Origin: Mugil cephalus
Lineage: Eukaryota; Chordata; Actinopteri; Mugiliformes; Mugilidae
Direction of reading: 5' to 3'
Assembly (NCBI RefSeq): GCF_022458985.1
Contig: NC_061779.1
Location: 11,172,501 to 11,236,500, forward strand
Length of the DNA: 64,000 nt
The position numbers and the translations under genes are program-made. This document shows, one piece after another, positions 11,001 through 23,748 of this stretch. Each line of letters begins with the position of its first letter. Position 1 is the stretch's first letter. Under the pieces are notes generated by a model. That model was not told where the DNA came from and made no database searches. It saw nothing but the letters and a program-made list of their open reading frames with translations.

Positions 11001-14000
11001 GTTTCTATTTCACTACCATTGTGTGACGTAAACTTTGTCCTCTTTTAGGATTTGATTCTTGAAATTAATGAACTGCGGTACAGACTCACAGACCTGGAGA
11101 GTGAAAAACTACAGTACGAAAAGAAACTTAAATCCACAAAGGTGAGTCGTCACAGGCATGTTGTCCTTCCAGGATAGCTGTTTTTTTTGTGTATAAGTTG
11201 ATACATTTTACTTCTTAACCAGTTTTTAATAGTGTTCCTTCATATCCTCTAAAATTAAATCTTCTCTCATGATCCGGAGAAGTCATTCATGTCACCATTT
11301 TGTCCCCCTCAACGTTCTTTGTTGTTCACACTTGCTTTTCTTTAGAGCTTCCAGTGAAATGTATTTATTTAAGTTAGAGTTCTGATTAAGATATTCTGAT
11401 TGATGTCTGTGAAGGTTCTCAGTCATCCAGGTCAAAGGTGTTGAATAAGGTCAGCTGGACTTGTAGGATTTCTTGAAGTCCAGTTGACCTTATGGCCTTT
11501 TGGATATTCTAATTGATGTTTTAAGGTTCTGATTTGAGTTATTGCTATAACATCTCTAGTGTAGCTGGTTAATGGGACATGAGTTGGTGGTTGTTTAGAA
11601 CTTAAAGGAGTTTTAACACTTGGATTTCGAGAGTAACTTATAGAACATGTTGTATCTGTATTGTTTCCGGTTGTGTTCACGGCACAATTGAGACAAACCA
11701 ATGAAGGCTGACCTGAATTTCGTGGGAAATTTGGAAATAGAATTGGGAGCATCAGCAGCTGGTGTGGGCTCTGGCATTTACTGCTGCTCTATGATTCATG
11801 TACCAGTGAACGACTTGTTGATTAAGCATGAAGGCCATGTGTAGAAAGCATGTTTTTTTAAAAGCTTTCTGAGAAGATACACTCAGACACATTCACAGGA
11901 GAAGATGCAGCCTGGAGGCATGCATCTATCAGTCTGAGTATCGTGTGTTGTCATTACAAAGAGATTGCTGAGATCAGTCTTAGCTCTGTTGATTTGTCCC
12001 AGAATGTAGTTTGATAGCTGAAGCATAAAATTTTTTAACAATGTGGGAAAACACCCTGAACCTTGAGAACCTTGATCGGCATCTACTTTTAATGTTCTTC
12101 ACACGTCTATAATATCATTTGAATCTTGGCTATTCCACTTTATTGGCCTCTTTTATCTTTATCTCTTCTTCTATCTCTATTTTCTGTTTTTCCTTGGAAT
12201 GCCTATCTACTGCTAGTCGCTAATGGCCAAGCTTTCTAGCCTGAAAATCAAAATGGGCCAGGTGCAGTATGAGAAACAGAGGAAAGAGTACAAACTCCAG
12301 GCTATGAAGGTTTGCTTTTTCTCAGGATGATTGTCGTGCTTGATGTATGACTATGACTTCCAACCTCTTCCTTTGGCTCCCCCTTGTGTGATTTTCTTTC
12401 CTTTTTTGAGGCATAAAAAGTTATTAAAGCAAAATTATGTCATTTTTGCGAAGAATGAAATCACTTTGTTTCCTTAGCTATGCAGTACAGTAAAATGTAG
12501 AAAGTCGAGTTCAAACCGAAAGACCACTTCCTTTAGTTGGCATCTACAAGGCACTAGTTTTAGCAAACATTTGTATTTTTTAAACCACAGGTATGCTTTA
12601 ATTTGGGGTTCATGTCCGGAGTTGGCAGACTTGTGTTTTTCTGTGTTTTTCTTTATCCCGTTTTACACTTGTTCCACTTATTTCCTTTTTTTTTCTGCCC
12701 CTCTCCATTAAAACCTCTTTCCAGTTTAATGTGTCTGCCTCCGAGTTTAAATCCTATTCTGGTCACTCGAATGTTATTGTTTTATAACAGCTCGTATATC
12801 TGTTGTTACCACAGCCCTCCCTGCATCAGTGCTTTCCACCCACCTCACACAGATTACCCTTGGAGCAGGTGTGGCTGGCTGTGTGTGTGTGTGTGTGTGT
12901 GCGCCTGTGTGCCACGTCAGCGTCTGTGAACATTTGTGTTGTGGTTTGTTTGTGGTGGTGGGGTGGGGTGGGGCGGGGGAAGGTGATGTCTGCGTCGAGG
13001 CAAATATTCTCACTGTTGTCCTCTGTTGGACAGGAGGAGCTCGCCATACTGAGGAGGCAGCTGGAGGGCAAAGACGGAGAGATGAGGAGACTACAGGATG
13101 AGACAGGCTTCAAAGCTATGGCCTCGAGCGGCGTGGATCCCACGGAGAGAGGTGGGAAAGTCAGTCAAGTCACAGGCCTCACTGAAGATGAGCATGATGT
13201 GTAATCTTTCTAATTCATGAAACATGAATGAGTAGTGATATCTGTGTGAAGTTAGCAAAGGCTAAAGTTCTACAGCCAGTTTTTGTTTCATGATTTTTTT
13301 GTCCTGTTTAGTCTCTCATCCAGATGAAACTCTTAGAAAGAGGCTGAAAGAGAAACGTAAGGGGGGTTTTTATGCTTTTATGCTATGTATTTATGACTGC
13401 ACTTAATTACTGCACCCACCGCAACCCCTGTTTGCATGAACGAGCATGAGCGACCTGAACTCTGCTTGTCCAGTATATAACCCTCTGGAGTGTTAGTACC
13501 TGACCACAGAGCACCACACCTCAGTCAAAGGTTTTCCACTTTTAGTTTGAACAAATCCGTACCCCTTGTGTTTTTACGTTCAACTAAAACAACGACAGGA
13601 AATGTTTGCTTTGTGTTTACAGCAGGAATGAGGAATGAACTGTTTGTCATAACCATTCAGGCTGCTCACTCATCCTTCCGACTTATGTCCTCCAACAATA
13701 ATCACCTTCTGTATCCCTCGATACCTCTCCTAAAAGTCCTGTAAAGCTCCCCTTGCTCACACCAACAACCTGTGTGTGCCCTGCTAACCTGTACTGTGTC
13801 GTCCTGTTCAGTGTTGGCATCTTTGTTGTGAGAGCTGTCTTCATGTCTGTGCCTTTTACCAACAGTTATATACTTTATATACGCACTTCCATAGAATTTC
13901 ATCTTTCATAGCACACACTCCCTCAACAGGACTCTGCACATACAGCAGTCCACGTTAGTAGAGTTAGTCACTGTAAATATCCCTGACATTTATTAGATTT

Positions 14001-17000
14001 ATAATGTGTGATTTGATACATATGACAATGGAATAAAAAGAACTGGAATGCTTTAAAGCTCGCATAGACTTATAATAATCTGTCACATTTTTAATGAACA
14101 CAGCTATCAAACATTCACAGTCAACACAAAACTAAGTCAACATTGGATTTACTATATAGTTTAACTTCTGGCAGCAATATCTCCAAACAACAATTAGTGT
14201 AGTGCGAGGAATTTCTGATCCATTTGTTTCTTATTAAACTGCTTCACCTCAGCTATAGTGATGTTGAGGTCATTCAACAGGATCTGTATTGGGTTAATGT
14301 CTGGGCTTTGACCAATCCACAACAAAGGGAGGATTTGTTGGAAACCGTGGTGTGGATTTACTTTTACTTTGATGTCTAGGTCCTCCTGCTTCAGCCAGCT
14401 TCTCCTGAGTTTCTACTGGTAGACAGCCATAGCATCCTGATATTATGCTGTAAGATAACTTCAGTTAAGAACTTGTTAAACTGAAACAACTAAGAATATA
14501 AAAAGACACATGTTTTTTCCTCCTTTTAAATGAAGTATTCCAGGAGTTTGTGGAGCTCAAAGATGCTAACGTTATATCTGTTACTATGTAGTTCATTTAA
14601 CCATTTTACCTTTGGAGTCATCTTAGCATGAGGCCAGTTTCAGGTAAAGTAATCATAGTACTACATAGTGTCCATTTGTTGACAGTTTAGGTAACTATCA
14701 ACAGATCAACATCTAAACTCTCAGATTAATTTGGTATTAATTTCCATCTTCATGAACTCAAAAATCTGTGATTGTGAGACATCTGGGTCTGCTGCTGATA
14801 TATGAAACATACCTAGGTTGGCGATAAGCAACTTCACAGTGAGTATTAATTAGCGTTATTTAAATTACTGATAGGTGAATGCATATACACTATCTCAACA
14901 CCTTCAAACAAGTCTAAAATCATTAACAGTGTGTGTGTTTCTTACTCCATTAAAATACTACTTGTTTTAAAATGACGTATGGGTAATGAACCTGAGGGTT
15001 TATTGAGGACTGCTCACAGAGTCTGGTGTTAGAATGTGTGTTCTGAAAAGTGAAAATGTTTTACCAAAGATATGTGAAACACCTGCTCACACGAGGACAT
15101 TGTGTACCAGTTTGAAAGAAAAAACAAAAACAATGTGGCCGTGATGCCCATGGAATGACAGTGATACTGCTGCTTGTAAGGTCTGAATGTATTTAATCCT
15201 CCAGTTGCACCCTCAGTGTTTAGTCTCGTTGTCTATCCACACACTGCACCCTCCTCTAACTTCACACCATGAACACTTTAGCTCTTTGTCTGAACTCATT
15301 TTCTTCCCTCACCAGATGTGGAAGTGCAAAGAATGAAAAAGGCAGTTGAGTCACTGATGGCAGCTAATGAAGAAAAGGTACATTTGACCACAATGAGTTC
15401 AGCCCACTACCTCAAACACTGGCTTTGTCTTCTAACTTAATGGTATTTCCTTTGCAGGATCGTAAGATTGAGGAACTAAAGCAGTCGCTTCTACGGTACA
15501 AGAAAGTTCAAGAAATGGTGATGTCGGTGCAAGGAAAGAAAGGTAAGGCTTTGTTTTCTACAAATCCCCATAGAAACAAGTTTTAACTTATTTACTATGT
15601 AGTGTCCATTACCAACTAGACCAACTATATCTCAGCATCTTTTGCGTTTTCATAACGATGATGACTATTTTTCCAATACGGTATATAAATACGTATTTCC
15701 TTTGTAAACTGCAACTGTCTGTAACAAATGTCATTGTATGTCTAGTGAAGGTAAAGAAAACCTTGTCTTTCTTAAATTGTCCTCTTCAGAGAGAACAGAT
15801 AACGAGCACGTCGAGAGTCTCGGTGATGGATTCGTATCACCCTTGCCTGCCAGCCCTGCTTCTGTGGAGACAGAAATGCAAGAAGTTACAGATGATGAAC
15901 AGCCAAAAAGGAAAAGCCCACATGAGGTTTGCACAACACAATATGATACGGTGTCGCAGCTGCTTATTAGTTTACGAGAAGAGTAAAGAATACACAAGTG
16001 AGTAAACAATATAAGATTAACTATTTAAGAAACCTCTAATTATAGTTTCGGTGGTGACAGAAGCAAATTCTCCTAGACTGTGACTTCACGTCGTATTAAA
16101 CTCATGCTCTGGAAAACACCCACATTAATCTCACACTTTTGAAATGAGTGTTGAAGGCCTTGACAGCTAATTAACTGAATAACATCTAGCGTCAGTTCTC
16201 CCCAAGCATGCGTGCAGATTCAGACTGTGGAATATGAAGTGAAGGCAGTGTTTAGAGAAAAGGGCACGCTTCACATTTTTAAAAACTTAAAACTATTTTT
16301 ATGTGTCTTCTGTTGTCATCCTGATACATCTTTAGGCGGTGAACCTCAATGGACAAAGTGACGAGATTCCGCCTTCACCCAGCCCGTCTGATCCAGAGCC
16401 AGTATCAGAGTCTGCACCAACAGAGGCAGAAAGGTGCAGTACGAGAAACATTTACACATTTACACATTCTAAGCTTATGCAACGAGTTTGACTTCAACAT
16501 GTCATTGTCCTTTGTCACTGTCACATTCCCTAGAATGGTATCTTTTCATCAGTGTAAAACATTTTAGTGTGGCCTCAGGTGATAAGACACCAGACTACTT
16601 GTCACAGAGGATTGTTAATAGAGGGTATGCATTGACCTCACTTTAGACTCACTAAAGTTTGACCTTTTGGTACTTTATACAACACATCTCCAACAGCTTT
16701 GTACTAGGGTGTCCCCTCATTTGGAAAAAGTGGATTAGACGCTATTAGTCTGTGATTAAAACTGAAGTTTTTTTGTTCCAGTGACAAATAAAAAACATGT
16801 TGTATCTTAACAGAACTAACTAGGGGTTAACTGCTGACAATATGTAATTAACTTATCAGTAAGTATTGGGACTGTACAGACAATGTTTTGTCCAACCTAC
16901 ACACCATTCACATTTGCTTGTACTTGACACACACTGCTTCTCTGTGTAAGCATTCGGACACATGCTCCGTTCATTAGCAGCAGTCGTCAGTCAGCGTGTG

Positions 17001-20000
17001 AGGAAGTGTCTCGGAGACCTTTAGGTTACACATTAGAAGAATGTGCGTGGTTGTCATATCCTGTAGCCTTACGCTGCTGCTTCTCAGCAACAAGTGAAAC
17101 AAGCTGACGACTCCACTGCTGTGACTGAAGTGTGCTCTGTTTTGACTTGCCAATTCAGCAGTCAGGATACAACCAAGACCGTGAGTCAGGACCACCTGGA
17201 AGGGAACAATAATGAGAAGGTAAGAGGTTAAAGTCTTTATGATCAAAGCACATTTTTAAGCCATAACTCAACAAACCGTACAATAAAACCATTAAGGGCT
17301 GAATTGTTACATCCAGAGGTTTAAAGGTCATTAAATTTAAGTGTTCACTGCATATACAGTGTGTGTGCAAAAGAACACGGTGTGAAGATGGTGTAATATT
17401 TCAAGTAAATGTACAAAAAGTTATGAATTTTTTTTACATATAAAATAAAAAACCTACCGTATTATCCGGACTATAGAGCGCACCTCAATATAAGCCGCAC
17501 CTACAAAGTTTTTTTTGTTTTTTTTTAATTGAAATGTACATATATAAGCCGCTGATATCTACTGAACTGAGTAGTTTAACTGAACATAACTGAACTGATC
17601 AGTTTCCGAACGGTGCCTGTAACCTACTTTACCTGTAAAGTAAAAGTGCTGATCAAACAAAACAGAAAAGTTATTGATTGGTTTATTCATCTTCCTCCTG
17701 AGCACTGAAACCACTGAAGTCATCGTCTTCAGTGTCTGAGTTGAACAGCCTCAGAAGAGCTTCGTCACACACCTTTTCTGTGTCTATGTCAGTGTTGCTC
17801 TCCGTGTCGCTGTCATCCCGGGGTAACGCTGGCTGAAAATGATGCTTTTCGCATGCGGCCAGTTTTTGTGAAGGATTTAGCGCAAAAAAAAAAAAAAAAA
17901 TCCACAGAAAAGCCGCATCTTTGCATAAGCCGCACGGTTTAAAGCGTGGGAAAAAAAGTAGCGGCTTATAGTCCGGAAAATACAGTATTTATTTTTATAC
18001 CCACTATATCATGGCCTGCACATACTATACCACTATACGTCTTTGTTTTTTCAGGCTACAAGTGAAGAGATCAGTAGGATGAGTGAAAAGCCACCCATGG
18101 GTCCGTCTGCCACCTTACCCGCCTCCGCAGAGGATGACAGCTTTGGCTCAAGAAAGGCTCGCTCATCTTTTGGAAAAGGTTTCTTCAAGATCCGTGGGGG
18201 CAAGAAGACGACCAGTACCCCCAACCTCGGTAAGAGCAAACTCAGTACTTGGCATCACATTAAATGTTATCATGGTTCACGTTAATCTAGCTGGGAAGTG
18301 ATTGTTTACCAGAGGGTGAGTTTCTCTCTGAGGTTTTTATTCCATTGAGGACATTTTGTTTTCCCAAGCCACACCCATGGAATATACTATATGGACCGAG
18401 ACCATAATTTGCAACCCGCACAAACTGTGGTCCCCCGTTTAATTATGGAAGTCTGTTTCTGTGCCCAGTGTGGAGTTTGTCCCGTTTGTCTGTGCATCTG
18501 TGTTTTGTTTTGCTCTTTTTTTTTTTTTTTTTTTAAATGAATGTCTGTGTCCCACCCCTCCAACCCCGGTTTATTTATTTCAATCATAATTTCTGCCCTC
18601 TTTTTTTTTTGTTGTTGGACCATGTCGTGTGTTGTGTGTACTTTGTAACACATGAAGACCGCAACAGGAGTGCAAGTGCGCCTATGCTAGGTACAGTATA
18701 GACCTCAAGTCCCTGTAGGGTTGCAGTAGTTCTCCGAAGAAAGCTCAGGAAACTACTGCACACGTCCTATATCCTTGTACATCTGCGCCTCTTCTAATCT
18801 CATCCATTCAACTGACGTCTTTTTTTTTTTTAGTAAACGATGTTCCAGTAGCTGCAGCGCTTTAACATCCACAGCGTCTTCACTTCCCTCTGTTGCACAA
18901 ATGTTAAAGTCTGTGAATGCTGCGTTGTGTATGTTGACGTGCCTGTGCGCCTGCATGTATTTGCTGTTTCTTTCAAAGCCTTCCACAGACACAAATCTGT
19001 GTTGAGATCCAGATTATCGACAAAAGGATTTATTTGGATCTTGAAGGTCTCCTACTAAAAATCTAAAATCTAATGAATGAAACCTTTTATTTATTTATTC
19101 GTAGTTGGACAGCAGCCTGCCTGATGCATGCGTACTGTAGAGCAAACTGCTTTCATGCCATGACCTCTCAGTCCGTCTAGTCGTCATGTGTCCCTGTCTC
19201 ACTCTTTTTTTCTGGATTTCTGCACCGGTTCTGTGCAGCAGCTCTATCTCCACCGACGAGTGCGTCTCTCCCACACTGTCGTCCGTGCGGTTGACGATGT
19301 TGTGTGTGTGCATTTGTTTGTACAGCCGAAACGGAGCGACAGGGCACCGATCACCTGGATCTGGCCGGGCTGCCGCAGAGGTCAGCTAACAGCGACAGCA
19401 CACACACACTCCCCACAACCCCGGAGAGCAGGAAGAAATCCAAAGGAATAAAGAAACTCTTTGGGAAGTAAGTAGAAAATGAGAATCTTTAGTAAAGTAA
19501 TAAAACATTGGCAAGAATGTGAAATTTCTTTAATACTTAGAATTGAATGTCTTGTTTTTGAGGTTAAAAAGGAGCCAGTCTACCACATTTAACCTGGACG
19601 ACAACCTACCAGAGGGTGAATTCAAGCGGGGTGGAGTGCGAGCCACAGCAGGACCCAGACTGGGTTGGTCTCGTGACCTCCAGCGAGTCAACAAGTGAGT
19701 CTGTGCATTCAGCATGAATAACGACCGCGAGTGTGGTTGCTTTGATTTGAATCTCTGCTGTGCGACGAAAAGCAGAGATAATGACGACATTTTAACAAAG
19801 CTGTTTTTGTTAGATTAACAAAGAAATAAAAAGAGAGCTCACAATCAGTCCTGAATCCATTTACTACTACTGTAGTCTACGTTTTATATTAATACAAGGG
19901 TGTGCCCGGTCACCACTAAAAGCTTTGCTCTCTCTTAGTGATGTGGACGCTCCGTTTGCTCGCTGGTCAAAGGATCAGGTTTGCGACTGGCTGCAGGACC

Positions 20001-22784
20001 AGGGTCTCGGCCTGTACACGAACATGGCTCGCGTGTGGATCTCCTCCGGACAGACGCTGCTGCAGGCCTCTCAACACGACCTGGAGAGGGTGAGACCAAG
20101 CTGAAGAATTTAATAAGTGAACTAATGCTGACGGACAGGCAAAGTATTCTCATGCAAACCTCCCCTTGAAGTGCCTGGTGGATGTTGTGTGTGTGTGATC
20201 TTCGCTTGTCTCCTCGTGGATGTTTAGGAGCTGGGCATCAAACACCCGCTGCACAGAAAGAAGCTGCAGCTGGCTCTGCAGGCCCTCGGCTCAGAGGAGG
20301 AGGATAATAAGGGGAAGTTGGATTACAACTGGGTGACAAGTGAGTACCAGCCGCCAGTCTTAGTTATGAGTCAAGTTATGAATGCTCTGTTGATCAGAGT
20401 TCTTTTTTCTATTTATTTATGTATTTCTAGATCCATTTTATTACTCAGACTTGATCTCCTTGTTCTCTGCGCTTCCTCTCAGGATGGTTGGATGACATCG
20501 GCCTGCCTCAGTATAAAACCCAGTTCGATGAGGGGAGGGTGGATGGTCGCATGCTGCACTACATGACAGTGGTGAGTGTTGGCAAGAGACGTGAACTCAA
20601 ATCAGCGACCCTGCGGATGAGTCGGCCCGATGGCTCCGGTGCCGTCTCACATTAGGATTATCGCACAAAGAGTCTGGTGAGCTCGGCTGGAGACGGCCGC
20701 GTCTCAGCCGCTGTGATGTTTGCTGAAGGAGCTGCTGCTGTGCAAACTGGGACTTCTTACATATCCTGCTATAAAAATTGCTTCTGTTGCAATAGACTTA
20801 GACAGACTTTAATGATTCACGAGGGAAATGACTTGGCCGCAGTAGCTTTGTTGCACATAGAAGTAAACACTCTTAAAAACCACAAGAAAGATAAAATGAA
20901 ATAGGATTAGATTAAAATGAAATAAAAATAAATCTTATCTAGTAAAAATAAACAGTGTAATCAAAAAAATTACACAATTAGGATTATGAACAAATGTACA
21001 AAAGTGGTTGGCAAAACAGTTTCGAAGGCGGTTGTTTCGCCAGTTGCATAGCAACAGTGGCATGGATCATGTTGCACAGCGTTTCCTTGTCCACTGAGAG
21101 ACGGATGTAAACTCAACTCGAGTCCCAAAGTCGGGCACAGACGTACTGTGGTCCGTATGAACCCAGGTCTCTAAAGCACTTGTCTCTACACACACCCTCA
21201 GGGTCACATCAAGCGCACACAGTCCATCCATCATCTTTTAGGTTTTGTCACAGGTGATACCGATGTTTCGTTTTTCGCTTAAATCTCCCACTAAGTCACT
21301 ACTTTGTCCCTCAGGATGACCTGCTGTCTCTGAAGGTGGGAAGTGTCCTGCATCACCTCAGTATCAAAAGGGCCATTCAGGTTCTTCGACTCAACAACTA
21401 TGAGCCCAACTGTTTGCGCCGCAGGCCGTCAGACGAGGTTTGTTCACATCATCAGTCAGCAGTGAAATGTTTTACTTAGCCTACTACTCTGTGACTTGAC
21501 ACGCTAACTTCACAACACGCAGTTGTTGCGAATGTACTGTCTGACTTGTAATCTGTTCGTCTTCTTTCTGTCTGCTGTGTCCATAGAACAATATTACCCC
21601 TGCAGAGATTTCCCAGTGGACTAACCACAGGGTCATGGAGTGGCTGCGGTCTGTGGACCTGGCTGAATATGCTCCCAACCTGAGAGGCAGCGGCGTACAC
21701 GGAGGCCTGATGGTGAGAGCTCAGCTTCCTTTAGAGGCGTTTGTGTTCACCACGCGTGTCCGCTGCTAATGCGTCGCCTTCCTGCTCAGGTTCTGGAGCC
21801 TCGCTTCAATGTGGAGACTATGGCTTTGCTGCTGAACATCCCGCCCAACAAGACCCTGCTGCGTCGCCACCTCGCCACGCATTTCAACCTGCTCATCGGC
21901 TCAGAGGCCCAGCAGCTCAAACAGGAGTGTCTGGAGAACCCGGACTACACTTTGCTCACTGCCACCACCAAGGTCAAGGTAAGACGAGAGCTCCTGAAGA
22001 AAGACGCTCTTTTCTTAGAGGGAATATGAATAAACTAATGGTTACAAAGATTCACCACGGAGTAAATAACATATGGAAACTTTAGATTTAACTTAAAATG
22101 ATAAAGAGTAGATTATTTTTTAGTAGATTTGTTGATGCAACTTATCATGCAGAAGTATAGTCACTAAAAATGTGAGTCATTCAAAGATTTAGAGATTCTT
22201 CTCTTAAAAAAAATATTCTTGTCTAAGCATGTGTCACACTCACTCTTCGTCTTCCTCTGCAGCCAAAGAAGCTGTCGTTCGGTAACTTTGGCAGGAAGAA
22301 AAAGCAGGAAGAGAACGAGGAGTATGTGTGTCCGATGGATGTGGAGATGCCAAAGGGACGAAGCTTCCAGAAAGGCTTCGAGCTCCAGATCTACGAGGAT
22401 GATCTCGATAGACTAGAACAGGTGAGGCAGCTCTTCAGAAAAAAAAAACATTTGAACCCATGTGTCGAGGCTATAAAATACTTACTCACTAAATATTGTG
22501 TCAGCTTACGCAGCCGTAGTCAGTATTGAGTTGAGCGTTTCTTTTCACAGATGGAGGACTCTGAGGGAACCGTCAGACAGATCGGAGCTTTCTCTGAGGG
22601 GATTCAGAACCTGACGGTGAGAATCTAAAGTGGACACTAATCACATCATACTCTTGTGTTGGTTGGTTTTATATATTTCTCTGCTTTGCCCTTTTACCAG
22701 AGCATGCTGAAAGACGACGAGTTCTTTAAAGAGGTTTCAAATTCTCCGAACCTCAGCGTGACGGATGAGGAATCCAATGCGTGA
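8055..22784 (+). CDS. ppfibp1: Liprin-beta-1 (PPFIA-binding protein 1)
   Basis: A cytoplasmic scaffold that binds liprin-alpha at cell edges, focal adhesions and synapses. Coding exons: 8055-8118, 8464-8669, 9534-9623, 9757-9870, 10237-10368, 11049-11141, 12217-12309, 13034-13151, 13312-13356, 15316-15377, 15458-15542, 15790-15926, 16336-16433, 17159-17219, 18055-18229, 19326-19467, 19563-19694, 19939-20089, 20228-20339, 20483-20571, 21315-21437, 21587-21712, 21790-21978, 22263-22421, 22551-22616, 22701-22784. All junctions keep frame and give 981 aa; human is about 1011. The start MMADASDMLAAALEQMDGII is nearly the human liprin-beta-1 N-terminus. Residues about 100-370 are coiled coil. Three SAM domains follow at about 619-687, 699-764 and 785-855. 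The C-terminus DRLEQMEDSEGTVRQIGAFS is also liprin-beta-1-like. The middle, encoded by 15790-17219, is poorly conserved, so those small exons are less certain. I favour PPFIBP1 over PPFIBP2; the a/b paralogue is undetermined. Confidence 0.93.
11395..11515. repeat. Dispersed fish repeat fragment
   Basis: GGTTCTCAGTCATCCAGG and the following stretch, with GGATTTCTTGAAG and AGTCCAGTTGACCTTAT, match phrases I recognise from a high-copy fish retroelement. It lies in ppfibp1 intron 7 (after exon 11049-11141). A short decayed antisense frame runs to about 11752. Boundaries are approximate. Confidence 0.45.
12880..12901 (+). repeat. (GT)n microsatellite
   Basis: About eleven GT units in the ppfibp1 intron just before exon 13034-13151, followed by a G-rich GGTGGGGTGGGGTGGGG stretch at about 12956-12976. 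Confidence 0.8.
13357..15315 (+). other. ppfibp1: ppfibp1 intron with a possible degraded repeat
   Basis: The second-longest ppfibp1 intron. At about 14200-14440 the sequence (for example GGGTTAATGTCTGGGCTTTG) resembles non-coding parts of fish DNA transposons, but I could not find termini. The rest shows nothing I can name. Confidence 0.3.
17455..17987 (-). mobile_element. Pogo-like DNA transposon, internally deleted
   Basis: The element is bounded by imperfect terminal inverted repeats of about 27 bp. The left end starts TACCGTATTATCCGGACTAT. The reverse complement of the right end starts TACTGTATTTTCCGGACTAT. The motif ATAAGCCGC recurs near both ends and internally. TA dinucleotides sit at the ends, as expected for a Tc1/mariner-pogo relative. 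It sits in ppfibp1 between exons 17159-17219 and 18055-18229. The inside is mostly deleted, but a C-terminal transposase fragment survives on the minus strand, so it is a non-autonomous derivative. Confidence 0.75.
17683..17850 (-). pseudogene. C-terminal remnant of a pogo-type transposase
   Basis: Read on the minus strand, the frame gives PALPRDDSDTESNTDIDTEK, then DEALLRLFNSDTEDDDFSGF, then a short acidic tail and TAA. An acidic tail with LF.SD.EDE.F.GF is how many pogo-like transposases of fish end. No upstream catalytic (DDE) region remains, so it cannot be active. The reading frame is open over about 55 codons, which suggests a fairly young insertion. Confidence 0.6.
18658..18690 (+). 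CDS. ppfibp1: Optional 33-nt exon of ppfibp1
   Basis: Between exons 18055-18229 and 19326-19467, 33 bp bounded by AAG and GTACAG read DRNRSASAPML when joined to the preceding exon's single leftover base. This mimics the end of the previous exon (TTSTPNL) and matches the extra DRKRSASAPTL-type insert I recall from mammalian liprin-beta-1 isoforms. Inclusion keeps the frame and gives 992 aa. It adds a basic, serine-rich RxRSxSxP motif, a plausible phosphorylation or 14-3-3 site. The acceptor is weak, with a poor pyrimidine tract, which fits regulated inclusion. Confidence 0.7.
   Translation, partial: TATGVQVRLC
20775..21050. repeat. Dispersed fish repeat in a ppfibp1 intron
   Basis: The phrase around ACTTTAATGATTCACGAGGG, followed by GGCCGCAGTAGCTTTGTTGC, is a degraded copy of a very common teleost repeat (usual form: ACTTTATTGATCCACGAGGG). 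It is followed by AT-rich sequence to about 21000. Boundaries and family are uncertain. Confidence 0.5.
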
Positions 22785-23748
22785 GACAGTCAGAGCCGGT
22801 CCTGCTGTGAATGAAACTCTGTGCCAACTCTCTCCACTTGCACACAGACCTGTCTCAACAAACCCCAAGAATGCTCCCATATTTCTTTTTTAGTGTTACA
22901 TTAAGACAAGAGCCAAAAGTATTACAGTATTTTTTTTTGTTTTTTGTTTTTTTTCTTTCGTGAAAGTCTTCAGCCCAGTGGCCACTATTACTCCTGGACT
23001 CTGTCTGCATTACTGTGGTCTGATGTCAGAGGGAACATTTAGGACGACACCACTGCCTGACCGCCAGCGGGTTTCTGGAGATATTTTCTACTCTGGCACA
23101 TTTCTGTTTATGACAGAACTCAGGTGTCAAACAGCAGGAAAAAAAAAGAAACCACATCCACCATAAAATGCCAATATAGATTTAATATATGTCTTCTGAC
23201 TGTGGAGGAAGAGATGGACTTGGTAAAAAAGTAATATGCTGAGAATACTGTATGTTCCCATTTCTTTGAAGTTAGTGTAAAGTAATAACTCCGAAACAGC
23301 TGCTATGTTTTCTACACAACTGAACCCTGCTAATTAATGAAATATATAACAATGATCATCGGTTTTATCCTTTTCTAGAGATTTTTAGTAGTACTCATGC
23401 ATTTGCACGTATACAGTACAAAGCCTAATGAATATCATTGCATGGTATTGAAATCCAACACATTCATATAAGAGCTTGTCTTTTGTTTTATTTTTTACCA
23501 TAAAATGATTTTAAAATGAAACTCCATGGCTGACTGAGTTGTTTTTGTTTGGAAATATTCACCCAGTGTCAAGTTTTTTGTATGTTCTCACTCTTGCCTG
23601 CCTGCAGCGCTACGTTACAACGAGTCCAGGCGTAAACGCGCTCTAACGCCGGGGGGGGCGGCCTTTCGTGGAACCAGGCCTGACTTTATTTGTGCCATGC
23701 AGCCTCTGATTAATAGGGAAGAAATTCGAGTGGCCCGTTCTGAATAAA
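22785..23748 (+). other. ppfibp1: Presumed ppfibp1 3' UTR
   Basis: Follows the TGA of ppfibp1. No further exon is seen. The first canonical AATAAA is at 23743-23748, after a short C/G-rich stretch at about 23640. Earlier variant signals (AATATA at about 23340) could also be used, so the UTR length is an estimate. Confidence 0.5.
23743..23748 (+). promoter_or_regulatory. ppfibp1: Candidate poly(A) signal of ppfibp1
   Basis: AATAAA about 960 bp after the ppfibp1 stop codon, on the sense strand, before the spacer to the next gene. Confidence 0.45.

Noticed and set aside
12603-13204. Cluster of overlapping frames on both strands around a GT repeat
   Set aside because: They arise from the GT microsatellite and from ppfibp1 exon 13034-13151 read in other frames.
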